Shown: piece by piece, positions 23,013 through 34,306 of the stretch
Numbering within the stretch: position 1 is the stretch's first letter
Layout of the letters: every line of letters begins with the position of its first letter
DNA from: Emmonsiellopsis sp. PD_33
Lineage: Eukaryota; Ascomycota; Eurotiomycetes; Onygenales; Ajellomycetaceae
NCBI GenBank assembly: GCA_032988165.1
Contig: JANTQF010000257.1
Span: 1 to 50,017 of the forward strand
Direction: 5' to 3'
DNA: 50,017 nucleotides
Notes under the pieces: model-generated
Database searches by the model: none
The model's input: the letters and a program-made list of their open reading frames with translations, nothing else
Told to the model about the DNA's origin: nothing
Program-made: the position numbers and the translations under genes

Positions 23013-25352
23013 TGTGAATAGTGTCGTGGGATTTTCAGGGGTATATATTGCGGGGGGTGATGATCTGTGGAGATCAGTACAAAAAGGAGCGGGAGGGAGA
23101 ATAGGGTTAAATAAGCTCTATCTTATAGTTCCGAGCGGATGGAGATCGACAAGATACAGGTATAGAACTGGAGGGAAGAAAGTGGATCTGACGAAAGGGA
23201 CTCGGGGCATATTTAAACACTTGCAGGATAAAGGGGTGATCAATTTGATTAGGGAGATTTCTCCCCCTTGGGGCCCTTGAACGTGGGCGGCGGGTAAGAT
23301 AGATCAGACCCTGAAGAATAATAATGTAAAAAAATGACAGGTGGAGAAAGCCTGTTATCCCTTCTTGCCAGAGTGGCAACTGTCTTATCCTAGTTAGTAT
23401 GTTATTATATATTCTATGGCTTGCAGCATGGTGTATAATTTCCAAGTTCGCCATCCGTGACCACGGGATGACTCCGTAGCGAGCTCCATTTCCGGCTCTG
23501 CTAGAATATCCCCAGAGTTCCTGGAGCACGGAGCCGGCCAGCCCCTATAGATGGAAAACAGCGGGACAAGAGCACGGTCCACCGGCCCGCTACATATTAA
23601 TAGAGGGCAATTCTATATAAGCAATGGAGTTTCGTCCGTAGAACCGTATATTTATTTTGGTTAGCGAGGGCTGGGAGGGATTGTCAAGTCCTTCGGAAGG
23701 ATGCTCGTGTTGAACTTTTCGCGCATGGGGATATATATGAGAGCTATAAGTAAGAAAGCCACAAAAGTAAACAGCACAGATTTAGGGGGACGGGTGCAAT
23801 AGTTCGACTGATGATTTGCCAGGGTAGAAGAATGAGAGGAAAAAGGGGTGTTCCCTTGTGTGTTTCTAGTCGGCAAATGACAGGGGTATGCCTGGTTATA
23901 TAGAGCATCGAAGACATAATAGATTGATTCTCCGTAACTGGGATAGACATTATAGTTGGCGGTTTAGCTAGCGCAAGTTATGCCAGTGTTTAGCCATCTA
24001 TTTCCCTTTCGTTCAAATTGGCACTTCTGTTCGTATTCTCGAAGCCAGGGAGTGTGTGCGAATGGGTGATATTAATATAAAATAGGGATAGGATATAAGA
24101 TTAAAAAAGCAAGGAATTAAATATCATGAAATATCTGGAAATTTTTGGGCCGACCCTTTTCAGATATACCAGTTACGCGGGGTCCCAGACATCCAAAAAG
24201 CATTCAACGTTACAAACCATCCAGCCGATCATCCATGAAGTCGGAAAAATATGTGTAGTATAGTTAAAGCCAAACAGCGATCACCTGCTCCCGAAATGGG
24301 CTACTTATTCCCTGCAGCACATGATAGTGACGGGTTTGTTCCTGGGGTCAACAGAACGGCAGAGAACCTAAATAGAGTCTAGCTAGTTCGTGCGTTATTG
24401 TGGGACGTGTTTAAGTTTTAAGTCTATATGGCCCCAGGATAGTCCTGGGCGGGCGGTCTAGGTGTGGCTATTATTTTCGTTTAATATCGGCGCAGTCCGC
24501 GGGAAGTCGGCTATGGAGTAACGACCGAACAAATAACAGACCTTAGAATACTGTTGAGGTGTCGATGGAAATTAATATGATTAACCACCCAATATATGTC
24601 CCGTTAAGATGGTGATATGGCTTAGCTTCAGTGGTTAGTTAGGATGCCGGGTGTTTCTGCGTTGCCACCCAGGGAAGCGCATACTATAAACCAAAGTAAC
24701 CCGAATGGAATAAAGTAAATATCGGAGAGGCCAAATAATCCAATTAGGAAAGCATTATAAAGAAACTCAGTGTCAAAAACTCATATTCAAGGACCATGAA
24801 TCGTAACTACATCTATCGTCCGAAAACCCCTCGCTTGTTCAGGATAAAAAGGACATGTATCAGTTGCAGTCAATCTTGTACCTACATATATACCTAGTCA
24901 CGTAGGTATATATGCACGGAACCCAGGTAAACCTTATGCGGTGTCCTTTTGGCCCACTCGCTTGCAAAATAAACAAATCCCTGAAAAAGAAAAAAGTAAA
25001 GTAAAAGACAAATCGCCTAGCCACGCATAAACCCGGCATACAAGACTTAAGGCGGAACGAATGAAAAAAATCGGCAAGCCAGATCGGACCAGTGAACCGG
25101 TTTCCACGATATAGAATTTTCACCCTGCATGTGAGCTAGAGGAAAGCATGGTGATCGCTCGGTTCGCTCTCTCTTCTCTCATTTCGTTGTTCACTTACCC
25201 CTTTTCTTCAACAGATGGCATGTGTTTTCCCAGTTTTCCCTGCGAGGGAGTGGTCCTCGTCATGATAATGGGGATGGTTATGTGTTGCCTTTCCGGAATT
25301 GGACACTGTCTGTCGGATATGACTGTAGGTTAAAGATTGTCAGTAAGTAACC
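23013..25352. other. Intergenic region, AT-rich
   Basis: Promoter of the DUF4360 gene at its left end, with a TTTAAATA element on the minus strand at 23209-23216. The rest is AT-rich with no coding signal I can support. An inverted repeat at 24885-24914 is listed separately. Confidence 0.5.
24885..24914. repeat. Perfect inverted repeat, 12-bp arms and 6-nt loop
   Basis: Arms CATATATACCTA (24885-24896) and TAGGTATATATG (24903-24914) are exact reverse complements around GTCACG. It lies about 440 bp beyond the 3' end of the decarboxylase gene. It could form a hairpin in RNA from either strand. Confidence 0.8.
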
Positions 25353-27094
25353 CTACCTCCCAGTATCGCAACCGTTGGAAGATATAACGTACTGCTGATA
25401 TTTCTCCATAGTCTTCCGATCCATCTCTTTCAACTGCTGCAGCGCCAGTTTAATATCCGTCACCAGCATATCGCAACGACTCCTACTAAAATCCTCACGA
25501 ACGACAATCCGCATAAGCTTTAACTGCTCGCTATGGGGTGCCATGGTGTAAGCGGGGACGACCCAGCCACGCTCACGCAGCTGATGGGCCAATGCAAACT
25601 CGTCAAACTCCACATTTTGCTCGGGAGAAATACGGAACGCAACAAGGGGCAAGCCATGCCCGCGGCCGTCGCTCATTATGATGAAGCCAAGATCCTTCAG
25701 CGAAGCAGCGAGGTAGTCCGCTGTACGGGTAAGGTTAACCATGATGGCGCGATATCCACGTTTGCCAAGGCGGATCATCTGGTAGTACTGGCCGATGACC
25801 TGGGATGCACCCTTCGAGAAGTTCAAGGTGAAACTGGCCTGTTCGGCACCTAGGTAGTTGATGTTGAAGACGAGCTCCTTGGGGAGATATTCGGGCGACC
25901 GCCACACGACCCAGCCGACACCGGGATACACCTGGGATACGATCAGCAGGAGAATATCTTTGGATGCAGACGAGAGGCTACTTACAAGCCCATACTTGTG
26001 TCCGGAAACATTGATCGAGACAACTTTTTCAAGTCTGAAGTCCCATTCCAGATTGGGGTTCACGAACGGGGCAACGAAACCGCCGCTTGCTGCATCGACG
26101 TGAATGGGACAATCGATCCCGCGTTCAACGAGCAGATCGTTAATCGCCTGGACGTCCTCATACTCACCGGTATAAGTAGATCCCAGAATGGCGCAAATGC
26201 CGATAGTATTCTCATCGACAAGATCAACAGCCTCCTTGGGGTCAATAACATAGCGCTCATTGGTGCAATAAACAAACTTCTCCTCGACATCAAAATACCT
26301 AGCCGCCTTCTCCCAGCAAACCTGCACAGCACTGCTCATGATGATATTCGGGCGTGAGAAGTCCTTGCCTTCGGCCTTGCGTTTGTTTTGCCAGCGCTTT
26401 TTCATAGCGAGAGTGCCGAGCATAATCGCTTCGGATGAGCCAACACATGATGTTCCCATCGAGTGCTCCCCCGATTCTTCATCCGGCGCATTGAACATAC
26501 GAGCAATCATATTGACGCAGCGGTTCTGGATCTCTGCGGACTGCGGGTATTCTTCATAGTCAATGAAGTTCTTGCTGAATGATTCGGACATGAGTTTCTC
26601 GGCTTCTTCCTCCTGCATTTGACGCAACCGTAAGTGTCAGCGTATACATACAGCTATATGCAAGTTTATCAAGAAGTAGAAGAGCGGGATCTCTTACCAT
26701 ATACGTAGTTACGAAGCTCGCCAAGCTTTACATTCTCCGAAGTCAGCAACTTGTATGTGATGCTCAGGAAACGTTCCTCCAGTCTCACAAAACGCAACGC
26801 ACTCCACAAAATCAACAAAATCTGAGGAAATTACAAAAGAAAACTAACATACTTCAACATCGGATTGCCATCCAAACTCAACTCGTCTTTGATCATCCTG
26901 TATGCTACCTCCTTGGGCATTTCCTTCTCGGGCATCTCGTACATAGGTAGATCCTCCGCCGCAAAGCGGGACCCATAGACGCTTGAGTAGAAATCATGCT
27001 CCGAAGGTTCCTCAAGCGCAATGGTTTCAATACGCTGAAGAGGTCGGATTGGGAGGGCAATCGACTCCCGTCGAATGGCAGCGAGATGGACCAT
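25353..27094 (-). CDS. gad: Glutamate decarboxylase (PLP-dependent)
   Basis: Four exons on the minus strand: 26853-27094, 26698-26725, 25986-26612 and 25353-25931, giving 491 residues. The second is a 28-nt micro-exon encoding LASFVTTYM, needed to restore the conserved GNPMLN-LASFVTTYM-EEEA run. The protein converts glutamate to GABA and carbon dioxide. The PLP Lys296 lies in the motif NVSGHKYGLV; HVDAASGGF is the cofactor-binding aspartate region. The start at MVHLAAIRRES is chosen because the in-frame extension upstream looks non-coding. The third intron is 54 nt, in frame and stop-free, directly after the PLP-lysine motif, so retention would add 18 residues next to the active site. In fungi GABA-shunt decarboxylases contribute to acid and oxidative stress tolerance. 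Confidence 0.93.
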
Positions 27095-28886
27095 GGTTGC
27101 AAAGGACGAGAGTCTAGATAATGAATATTGGGAGTAAGAGGAACGACAGGCAAGATTCTGGCTGGGAGGTGCTGGTGGGAAGTTATTTCTAGCCAAGGGG
27201 ATGCCAGTTGATGGGGGGTAAGATAAAGAAACAGAAAAGCCCTCTTCGCCGGAGGTGGGTATGCTTTTCTTCTTTTCCTTTCTGGTCTCACTTTCTTTAT
27301 CAGCTAGTAGTATGTACGACCTTTGGAGCTAGGAACGGCACAATACCCCGCTCCTCGAGTAGTAACCTACTGTCAATCGATTGCGATCCCAGGTGCCCCG
27401 GTAAGCTGCTGAGAGGAACAAAAAAAAACATTTCACTTAGCTAGCACCAAGACGTTGAGTGATACGAAGGCAATTCCCTCGTCACAAGGCACAAAGAAAG
27501 TGACCGAATTGGGGATATCGCCCAGCAAAGTCTCTTCGCCGGCCCATCAGCCCACCCTTCACACCGCGGGGTATCGACCAAAGCACAGCGAACTGCAACG
27601 GCGAGCCTGGCAATTCCACACCTGATCGGGCCAACCTAACCGCCCCCTCCAGCCCAAGCACGTCCCATCTCCCTGTGGATCCAGCCATCAGTGGGGACGG
27701 AAAATGCTTATATTCCCATCCCGATGATCCCGCATGCAACTCATGTCGCACTGTCACAATGATTCCATAAACCAAGTCAATCCCTTCCCTATAATTCAGT
27801 CTTATCAAAACTTGAACATGATAGGAAAAGTGCGTCCCTACACCATAGGAACTTGAATTCTGTAGAAATGCCTCAGTCAATGACGTCCGGGTGCAGCATG
27901 CACCCGTCTTTGTCAATCCAATTATCGGCTTGTAGGTGGATGACGGTCCCATATGGACGCCTCATTTGTGGCTTTCAAGCCCAAACGCGTATGGTGTTCT
28001 GCTGTAAGGTGCATGCCCCGCATCGCCTGCATGAGTTTCAGCTGGCCAGGGTTCTTCCACTTGGGTTCAACGTAAGCGATTGGTAAGAAGAGATGCGGGG
28101 TCGTCCAGCGCACTCTGGATGGAAATCCAACTGATGTGAGTGGTGATTGCTGTCAATCAGGAATCGTGTCTTGAAGTTTGGCATTTCAAAAGGCGGGAAA
28201 TAGTATGGACGTCTCGGGTGAATCACGTGATTTACATGCCCTAAATGGATGGAGAGATAGGGAGTAAGCCCATAATTTGAAGGCATAAATAGTAGCATAG
28301 AAAGAGAATTTAATAGATGATATCCAACAGAATTTCATGCATACCAGGGTGTTCATCAAGTCCAGAATCAACGTACATGTTAGAACTAATATTTTGTGTA
28401 ATAATAGTACTAGTACTATTTTGTAGAAAGGGGAGGTATTATACAAAAGTTTTTTCTCACTTTGATTCCGTGTAGTTTCAGAGGCGGAAAGTACACTTTT
28501 AGGGTATTTGCGGAAGAGAGCTTTTTTGGTTGCGTGTATCCTTTTGGTGAAGAAAGTGGGAAAAGTATGAACGGAACGATGAACACAGACAATTTTCCAT
28601 GGTAGTAGGCAGACATATGCGTACCAGAGCAGGGGGTGATAATACGAGGAGTTGTAGCCAGAGACAAAACAGAAGACAACGAGAAATGGGGAACTCGTGC
28701 GTTTGGAGTCCGTCCAATGTAAATGGGTATGGAAGAAAGGAAAGAAAGAGACCAGCGAACTCCAACATAACGCAAATTGCTTTTGCTCCTACTATCAAGT
28801 AATCAACCAGTCGTATGCGGTTAGCGTTCACTGCCTCATCAGACTGATGCTGTTGATTACGCATTGTAACCTGGTAGCATTCATCC
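27095..28886. other. Intergenic region and decarboxylase promoter
   Basis: Upstream region of the decarboxylase gene and 3' region of the EAxxR-repeat gene. A 156-codon minus-strand frame (27482-27952) has no recognisable features and was not called. An 18-bp palindrome at 28403-28420 is listed separately. Confidence 0.5.
28403..28420. repeat. Perfect 18-bp palindrome
   Basis: AATAGTACTAGTACTATT reads identically on both strands. It sits in an AT-rich intergenic stretch about 470 bp past the stop of the upstream minus-strand gene. No known binding site is recognised. Confidence 0.8.
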
Positions 28887-31343
28887 TTATCTAGTCGGCA
28901 ATCTGCAATCAATTAGTGAGCCGAAGTTTGAATATAGAAAAAGAGAACCGGAGTTGAAATGAGGTGCACTTACGGCAGACTGGGCGTGCCATGTGGTAGG
29001 GTACTATCTATCCCATAACCACCAGGCCGTTCAAGACCCATAGTCCTGGAAGCCCGACGCATCAAGCCAATAAATCCTTTATCCCTTTGTTGCTCTTCGG
29101 CGGCTGCAGACCTCTTGTCCAGTTTTTCCTTTCTCTTGGCCTCCTTTTCTTGTTTTTTGGCGGCCTTTTTCTGCTCCTTTTTGGTCAGCTTCTCATCCCT
29201 ACTACGCTGTTTTTCGAGAGTCTTCTCCTCCTTAGTTCGTTGTTTTTCGAGGGCCTTTTCCTCCTTGGCCCGTTGTTTAGTTTCACGGGCACCAACATCC
29301 TCTCCTGCCTGTGCTCCGAAATCTTGCTCCATCACTGTTGGTTGAGCAGCAGCTGCAGTGGTAGGAATCTCGCCAGCGACCGGTTCAGTCATCTGTTCCC
29401 CCAGGGGAGCAGCAGCAGCAACTGGAGCAGCAGCCGGAGCACTGGTGGGAGCACTGGTGGGAGCAACCATAGGTGCCTTGGTTGCAGTGGCAGGCATAGC
29501 TTCACTAACTGGGGCTTGGCCGGCCATCAGTGGCTCCTCGGTGGGAACTTCTTCAGCAAACGCTCCTCCGGCCGCAACCGCTTCCGGGCCTGCCTCTCGC
29601 GCATAACCCTCCGGAGCCATATGTTCTTCAGGAAGGTAACCTTGGCCCTCTGTGCGCAGAGCTGCAGCCTCCTCAGCAGCCACCTCTCTAATGGCAGCGT
29701 CCCTAGCGAGTGCCTCATCAAACCCGCCTTCTCGGAGAGCTGCCTCCCGAATAGCTACCTCTTCGGCGGCAATCTCTCTTGTGTTGGCTTGTTTGATAGC
29801 GGCCTCCCGGTTTGCAGCTTCTCGTGCTGCAGCTTCTCTGGCTATGGCTTCACGGGTAACAGTCTCCCTGGCGGCTATTCTCTCGGCCATAGTTTCCCTC
29901 GCAAGCGTTTCTCGAGCAGCAGCCTCTCTAGTAGCGGCTTCCTTTGCTTGGATCGATGCGTTCGCGGCATCCCGAGCGGCCGCCTCCTTTGCGACGGCTG
30001 CCCGAGTAGCCTTCTGCAGTTCTGCTAACTCTGCTTCTGCTGATTCTCGAGCATTCGCCTCTCTAGATGCAGCCTGTCTCGTAACAGCTTCCATTTTTGC
30101 AATCTCTTCCATAGCAGCCTCTCTGGCGGCAGCCTCTCTAGCAGCGGCTTCTCGGGTGACCGCCTCTCTTGCGGCAACTTCTTCAGCAGCTTTTTTCCTT
30201 GCGGTCGCTTCTTCTATAACTGCTTGTCGAGTGGCTGCCTCTCTAGCGGCAATTTCGTCAGCAGTTACGAATTCACGCTCAGGCTGTGCGTATGCGGCGC
30301 GTTTGGGAGCAGCCATAGGCTGCGTCACAGGTTGAGCTGGAGCCGCTACTGTCTGGGCCATTGTTGGTTGCGACGGTGCTTCTTCGTAAATCTCTGGTTC
30401 TGCAGAGACTGGTCTTTCATGTTGGCGCTCGAAATCCTCCGCAGTCCGTTGTTCCATCATCTCGGTGTAGCCTTCCGGGCCCATTTCTTGGGCCTTAGGA
30501 ATCCCTGTGGTAGTGGGAATGGGTTTTACAGCAGCCGCAGCTGCAGGAGGAACGGTCATTTGCGGTGCCTTGGGAGCCACGGCGGCGGGAGCGGCTTTGG
30601 TACCAATGGCAGTGGTATCCGGACGCGGGATGCCAGCCAAGGGGTCACGAGCAAGGGGTCTGAACTCTCTCCCTTTGCCCCAAGCCGACGCAGGTCCTTC
30701 CTTGGTTTGATCCATCCTAGACGAAACTTGTCCAGCTTAAAAGAAGATATTTCGTTAGCGGTGCCATGCTATCCGGGGGAAATACTCTTACTCACCCCTC
30801 ATCGCCTGGGCCGGCGTACCGGGCTTGCCAAAGTAGGCAGATGCTGCGGCAGATGCCGCAGCATCCTTTTCATCATGGACTCCCGTCTGCCCTCCTCGCA
30901 TCTGCTGCTTTTGGCTAGGGGACATATCACTCGTCCGCCATCGAGCAGTGTTGGCCTGTGTGCCGGTAGTTATGTCACCAGGTGGGGCAGCTACAGGCCC
31001 ATTCATCTGCTTCGTCATTCCCTTTTGTGGCGTTTGTGATTCCATCACACCTACACCCGAATCAGATCGCTTGTGGGCGCCAGTTGCCATGGGCTCCGGG
31101 ACGTCCTCGTAACGTTGACCGGTTCCTGATCCCCAGCCCGATCTCTTATCGGCCAAATGCGAGCCCTGCCCTGCTAATACATTGTCGGTTCTGCGTTTCG
31201 GCTGCGTAAATTTGGACCCCTGCTCAACCCCCTGTGGCACCTTTTCCCTCCCCTCATGATGACTGGTTGTTTGTCAGGACAAAACGATTCAGTAGTTCGA
31301 ATATAGTAGAGACGACGTACACCATAGACCTTATCCTCTGCAT
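28887..31343 (-). CDS. Ala/charge-rich protein with a 195-residue EAxxR pentapeptide helical rod
   Basis: Proposed exons: 31321-31343, 30796-31262, 28974-30735 and 28887-28902, giving 755 residues. The 60-nt intron 30736-30795 (GTGAGT donor, GCTAACG branch site) and the last intron 28903-28973 (GTAAGT donor, CACTAAT branch site) are strong; the first exon and start are weak. The N-terminal third is basic, Gly/Pro/Gln-rich and probably disordered. Residues 326-520 are 39 consecutive pentapeptides of pattern xx[RK]EA without a break in register. Then follows a Pro/Ala-rich linker, a very basic KEEKxxEKQR coiled-coil region and a short C-terminal tail (LMRRASRTMGLE). There is no signal peptide or membrane segment. 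It loosely resembles proteins annotated as LEA-like or stress proteins in Aspergillus, but the repeat period is five, not eleven. Function unknown. Confidence 0.7.
29666..30250 (-). repeat. 39 tandem 15-bp coding units (EAxxR pentapeptides)
   Basis: Exactly 585 bp, 39 units of 15 bp on the minus strand, encoding in-register pentapeptides such as AAREA, VTREA, AKMEA and AARET. Units are diverged at the DNA level (frequent GCxGCxAGAGAGGCx pattern) but never shift frame. The low complexity also leaves the opposite strand open for hundreds of codons, which explains the long Ala/Ser-rich plus-strand frames here. Confidence 0.9.
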
Positions 31344-33484
31344 TTTGCAAAGACTGTCAACAGTAGAAAGAGAAATCACGTAAATAAGATCCGCGGAATA
31401 GAGAACAGGTATAAGTATACTTCAGAAGTAGAATCGGAGGTATTATAACGACTTGTAAAACAAACAAAAATGGATTCCCATCAATCTAGACGGGCCAGGT
31501 ATCATATGAAAACGGATATAATGCGATTATTTCATCGGGTTTTGAAACATCGATAGCTGAATTGGAAAATGTGAAGGGATTGAAGTTCGTAGAACACTCC
31601 ATTCATAAATAAGGAGGGGACACAAGAGGCGGCAATGGACATATATTATGAAGTCATCCATCGTCATAAGCATCTTCACGGCATTTGGCCAAAGACACAT
31701 GACTGGACCTCCAAGAGTTCGTTTTGGCAATCTGTTTGGATCTCCATGTTGTTAGGGTGTGGAAATTTCCATGGTTACAACCGCTACTTTAGGAGCGGGG
31801 TGTTCACTCCGCTATGCATGGCTAGATTCATAATATTTTTGATAGAGGAAGACAATCAACAGTCTTCTGGTTCGAAAACCCATCGGCCAGGCGACTTTTG
31901 ATGGAAAAATGATAGCCGCGAGAGAGAGATGCCCGAGGCCATGGAGGAAGCCGATGCCGAGCGAAGTGCGTAAAAACACCACCCCCACGAATATTCCCCG
32001 GAGATAATGTAGATGGATCATCCTAGGAAAGGGGCAGACAAGAACTTGACAATAAACAGCACTATCATTGTCAAAGACGATGAAGTTGAAGTCGAAAAAT
32101 AATTGCCCGATTTGGCGCGGAGATGTGCCTTGCCCAAACAGGACTAGCGTGTCTCGGCGAGATCTCGGGAGATCGGCGTGTTGTATTTGAGATGGTAACT
32201 TACCGTATTCCGACGTGGTATTGCGAAATCCTCCGTCCTCACCGCCGGTAATTGCGTATTTTTCAAACCCGGGCGCATTTTCGCATCGGGCTGCAAAATA
32301 AAAAGCAAAAATAGAAACAACTTCGATATAAAAGTTTACCCCTTTTTATTTGTTTAATGTTCTGATACCATGAGAGGGTGGTGATGAGGGCGTACACAAG
32401 CTAGACATCCCGCCAATATCATTAGTTGCGCCGTCTCTCCATTTTTACCCCAGAAAACGCCAGCTTTGTGCCATCGATCGGCGGGCTGACCGCCCCAACG
32501 CCACAGGATGGCAGCCATGAAGTTGCATGTTACACTGCGAGGAACAGATGCAACCGATGCATTTCGAACATTCTTTGGAAGCAGGGAGAACGCGCCTATT
32601 GGCTGGACCATGCGGGATTCCGCGCCACGGAATAGACTCGCGTTTTTCGAGAATAATAAGCAAACAGCCGCTCGACATCCGAAGTGTGCATGTTGTGCGC
32701 TCCGCCGGGAATTTCTTTCTGGATTACGAGATGCGTCATTGTGGCTAGATGCATGTGGTTGAAGGGTGGAATAATAATAGCACGAGCTGAGGGCCGATTG
32801 CCCCTGGAATCAGCCTGGCCTGTCTCACCTGGAGGGGCGGACGGGATCTCTTTATTAACAGGTCATGTCTACAGCGGAAAGGATTTATCGTAACGCCGGG
32901 GCCCAATATGAAACGGCGGATAAGCCATAATGCTTCTCGTCCACGACATTCATGAGATAATATCATTCCCGCCCTCTTCTTTGGCTTCCTCGTCCTCGTC
33001 GTCGCCCCTCGACCTCTGGGGCTGAATGAGGGCTAAAAGGGCCGAGAAGCCAAACCAGAGTTAAATATCCGCCGGGCCCGGGCGAAATTAGCCCTAACCA
33101 GGGAGTCAGGGACCAACAAACCCGCCTCGTCCTCCCGCCTCTTCCATCTGACGGTTGGAACCAAATCTTTCGCACGCCTCCCGTCGGCCTCGCCCTTGGG
33201 TCATTCCAGCAAAGCCGAATTTACTTCCCGCCTTGCCTTTCCTCTCTTGAAAATCACACCGCCCATTCTTGAAACCATGGTCAAGAGATCGCGACAAGTC
33301 GCCAGCATCCTTTACTCACACACTCTCTATACGGCCCAACTGCCCACTGCAGCTCCTCTCTGGGGAGAGGACAACGAGCTCAGAAAACCCAGGCTCTGAG
33401 ATTAAAAAGCAGCCAGCTTCCGCCGCGTCTTTCCCGCTTCTCTCTCGACCCGTCCTGCCAGCGCTGAATCCCAACGTCGCAATT
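31344..33484. other. Divergent intergenic region
   Basis: Shared upstream region of the EAxxR gene (minus) and the basic protein gene (plus). No coding sequence was supported. An in-frame extension at 33269-33484 upstream of the plus-strand gene is open but probably 5' leader. Confidence 0.5.
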
Positions 33485-34306
33485 ATGTCCACCTCCTTCC
33501 GCGAGAAGATAAAACGAGTCTTCTCCCGCTCAGCCTCAGGCCCCTCCCAGCGCCCCAAAGACAGCAGCACTCCCAGTTCCAAACCCAAGGGCAGCCGCCG
33601 ACCCAGCCAAAGCCAACCCCCCAATAAACCCGCTACGATCCGCCCACCCATCGGCGTTAAGCCCGGCAAGATCAAGTACCGCTCCAACGGCAAGCCAAAG
33701 ATCGAACTGTACAAGGAGCACGAGATCCCGCGATCCAAATACCGGGGCCCCTTCGACGAAGAGCACATCAAACGGTTAGCAGCGTACACGATATCGAGCG
33801 CAACGACAGGGAGCGATCGGCCGCGGTCATTCGTGTCGGAGCTATCACCCATGGGAACGCGCGCACCATCGAGGCGACAGAGTGCGGAGAATACGCGTTC
33901 AGATGGCCTGGGAGTCGAGGCGACTATCGGGAATGGATACTTGACGATGTCCGAGGCGTTGGCGTCTGTCCCCTCATCCGCGGGGTTTCCGGGCGACGGC
34001 CACACCTACGCACCCGTTTTGCCGGCGATACGGTCGGCGGTGGTAACCCATGATGTGGATCTGGGATCGGATACTACATCTGTCACTACCGCCGGTGCGC
34101 TCGGGCTGGATCAGAATAATCCCAACATCAGCTCTTCAACCCTCCTCACTTTCCAGACGGATTCTACGCTGGCGCCTCCGTCGGGGACAGCCACTTCGAT
34201 GTCGGCAAACCCGCATCCGGTTCCGGAAAAGATCGACCTAGCGTCATCTCCGGTCCCGTCGCATGAGCTGACGGAGGCGCTGCGCGCGATTCAGCTACGG
34301 CCATGA
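33485..34306 (+). CDS. Basic, Ser/Pro-rich hypothetical protein
   Basis: One exon, 273 residues from MSTSFREKIKRVFSRS. An upstream in-frame ATG at 33269 would add 72 residues of leader-like sequence and is less likely. The N-terminus is a short amphipathic basic helix, which can bind membranes in some fungal cortical proteins. Residues 15-60 are Ser/Pro/Lys-rich. A compact conserved-looking block at about 65-110 contains KPKIELYKEHEIPRSKYRGP and DEEHIKRLAAYTI. The rest is low complexity with a short C-terminal helix (HELTEALRAIQL). No family or catalytic motif is recognised. GC content rises within the gene, consistent with genuine coding sequence. Confidence 0.7.
   Translation: MSTSFREKIKRVFSRSASGPSQRPKDSSTPSSKPKGSRRPSQSQPPNKPATIRPPIGVKPGKIKYRSNGKPKIELYKEHEIPRSKYRGPFDEEHIKRLAAYTISSATTGSDRPRSFVSELSPMGTRAPSRRQSAENTRSDGLGVEATIGNGYLTMSEALASVPSSAGFPGDGHTYAPVLPAIRSAVVTHDVDLGSDTTSVTTAGALGLDQNNPNISSSTLLTFQTDSTLAPPSGTATSMSANPHPVPEKIDLASSPVPSHELTEALRAIQLRP

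Noticed and set aside
27482..27952. 156-codon minus-strand frame upstream of the decarboxylase
   Set aside because: No recognisable domain or pattern of conserved residues; probably promoter sequence.
29087..30335. Long plus-strand open frames (313 and 227 codons) opposite the EAxxR repeat
   Set aside because: They are Ser/Ala/Leu-rich mirror images of the repeat codons; low stop frequency follows from the 15-bp unit. The minus strand has proper introns and a coherent protein.
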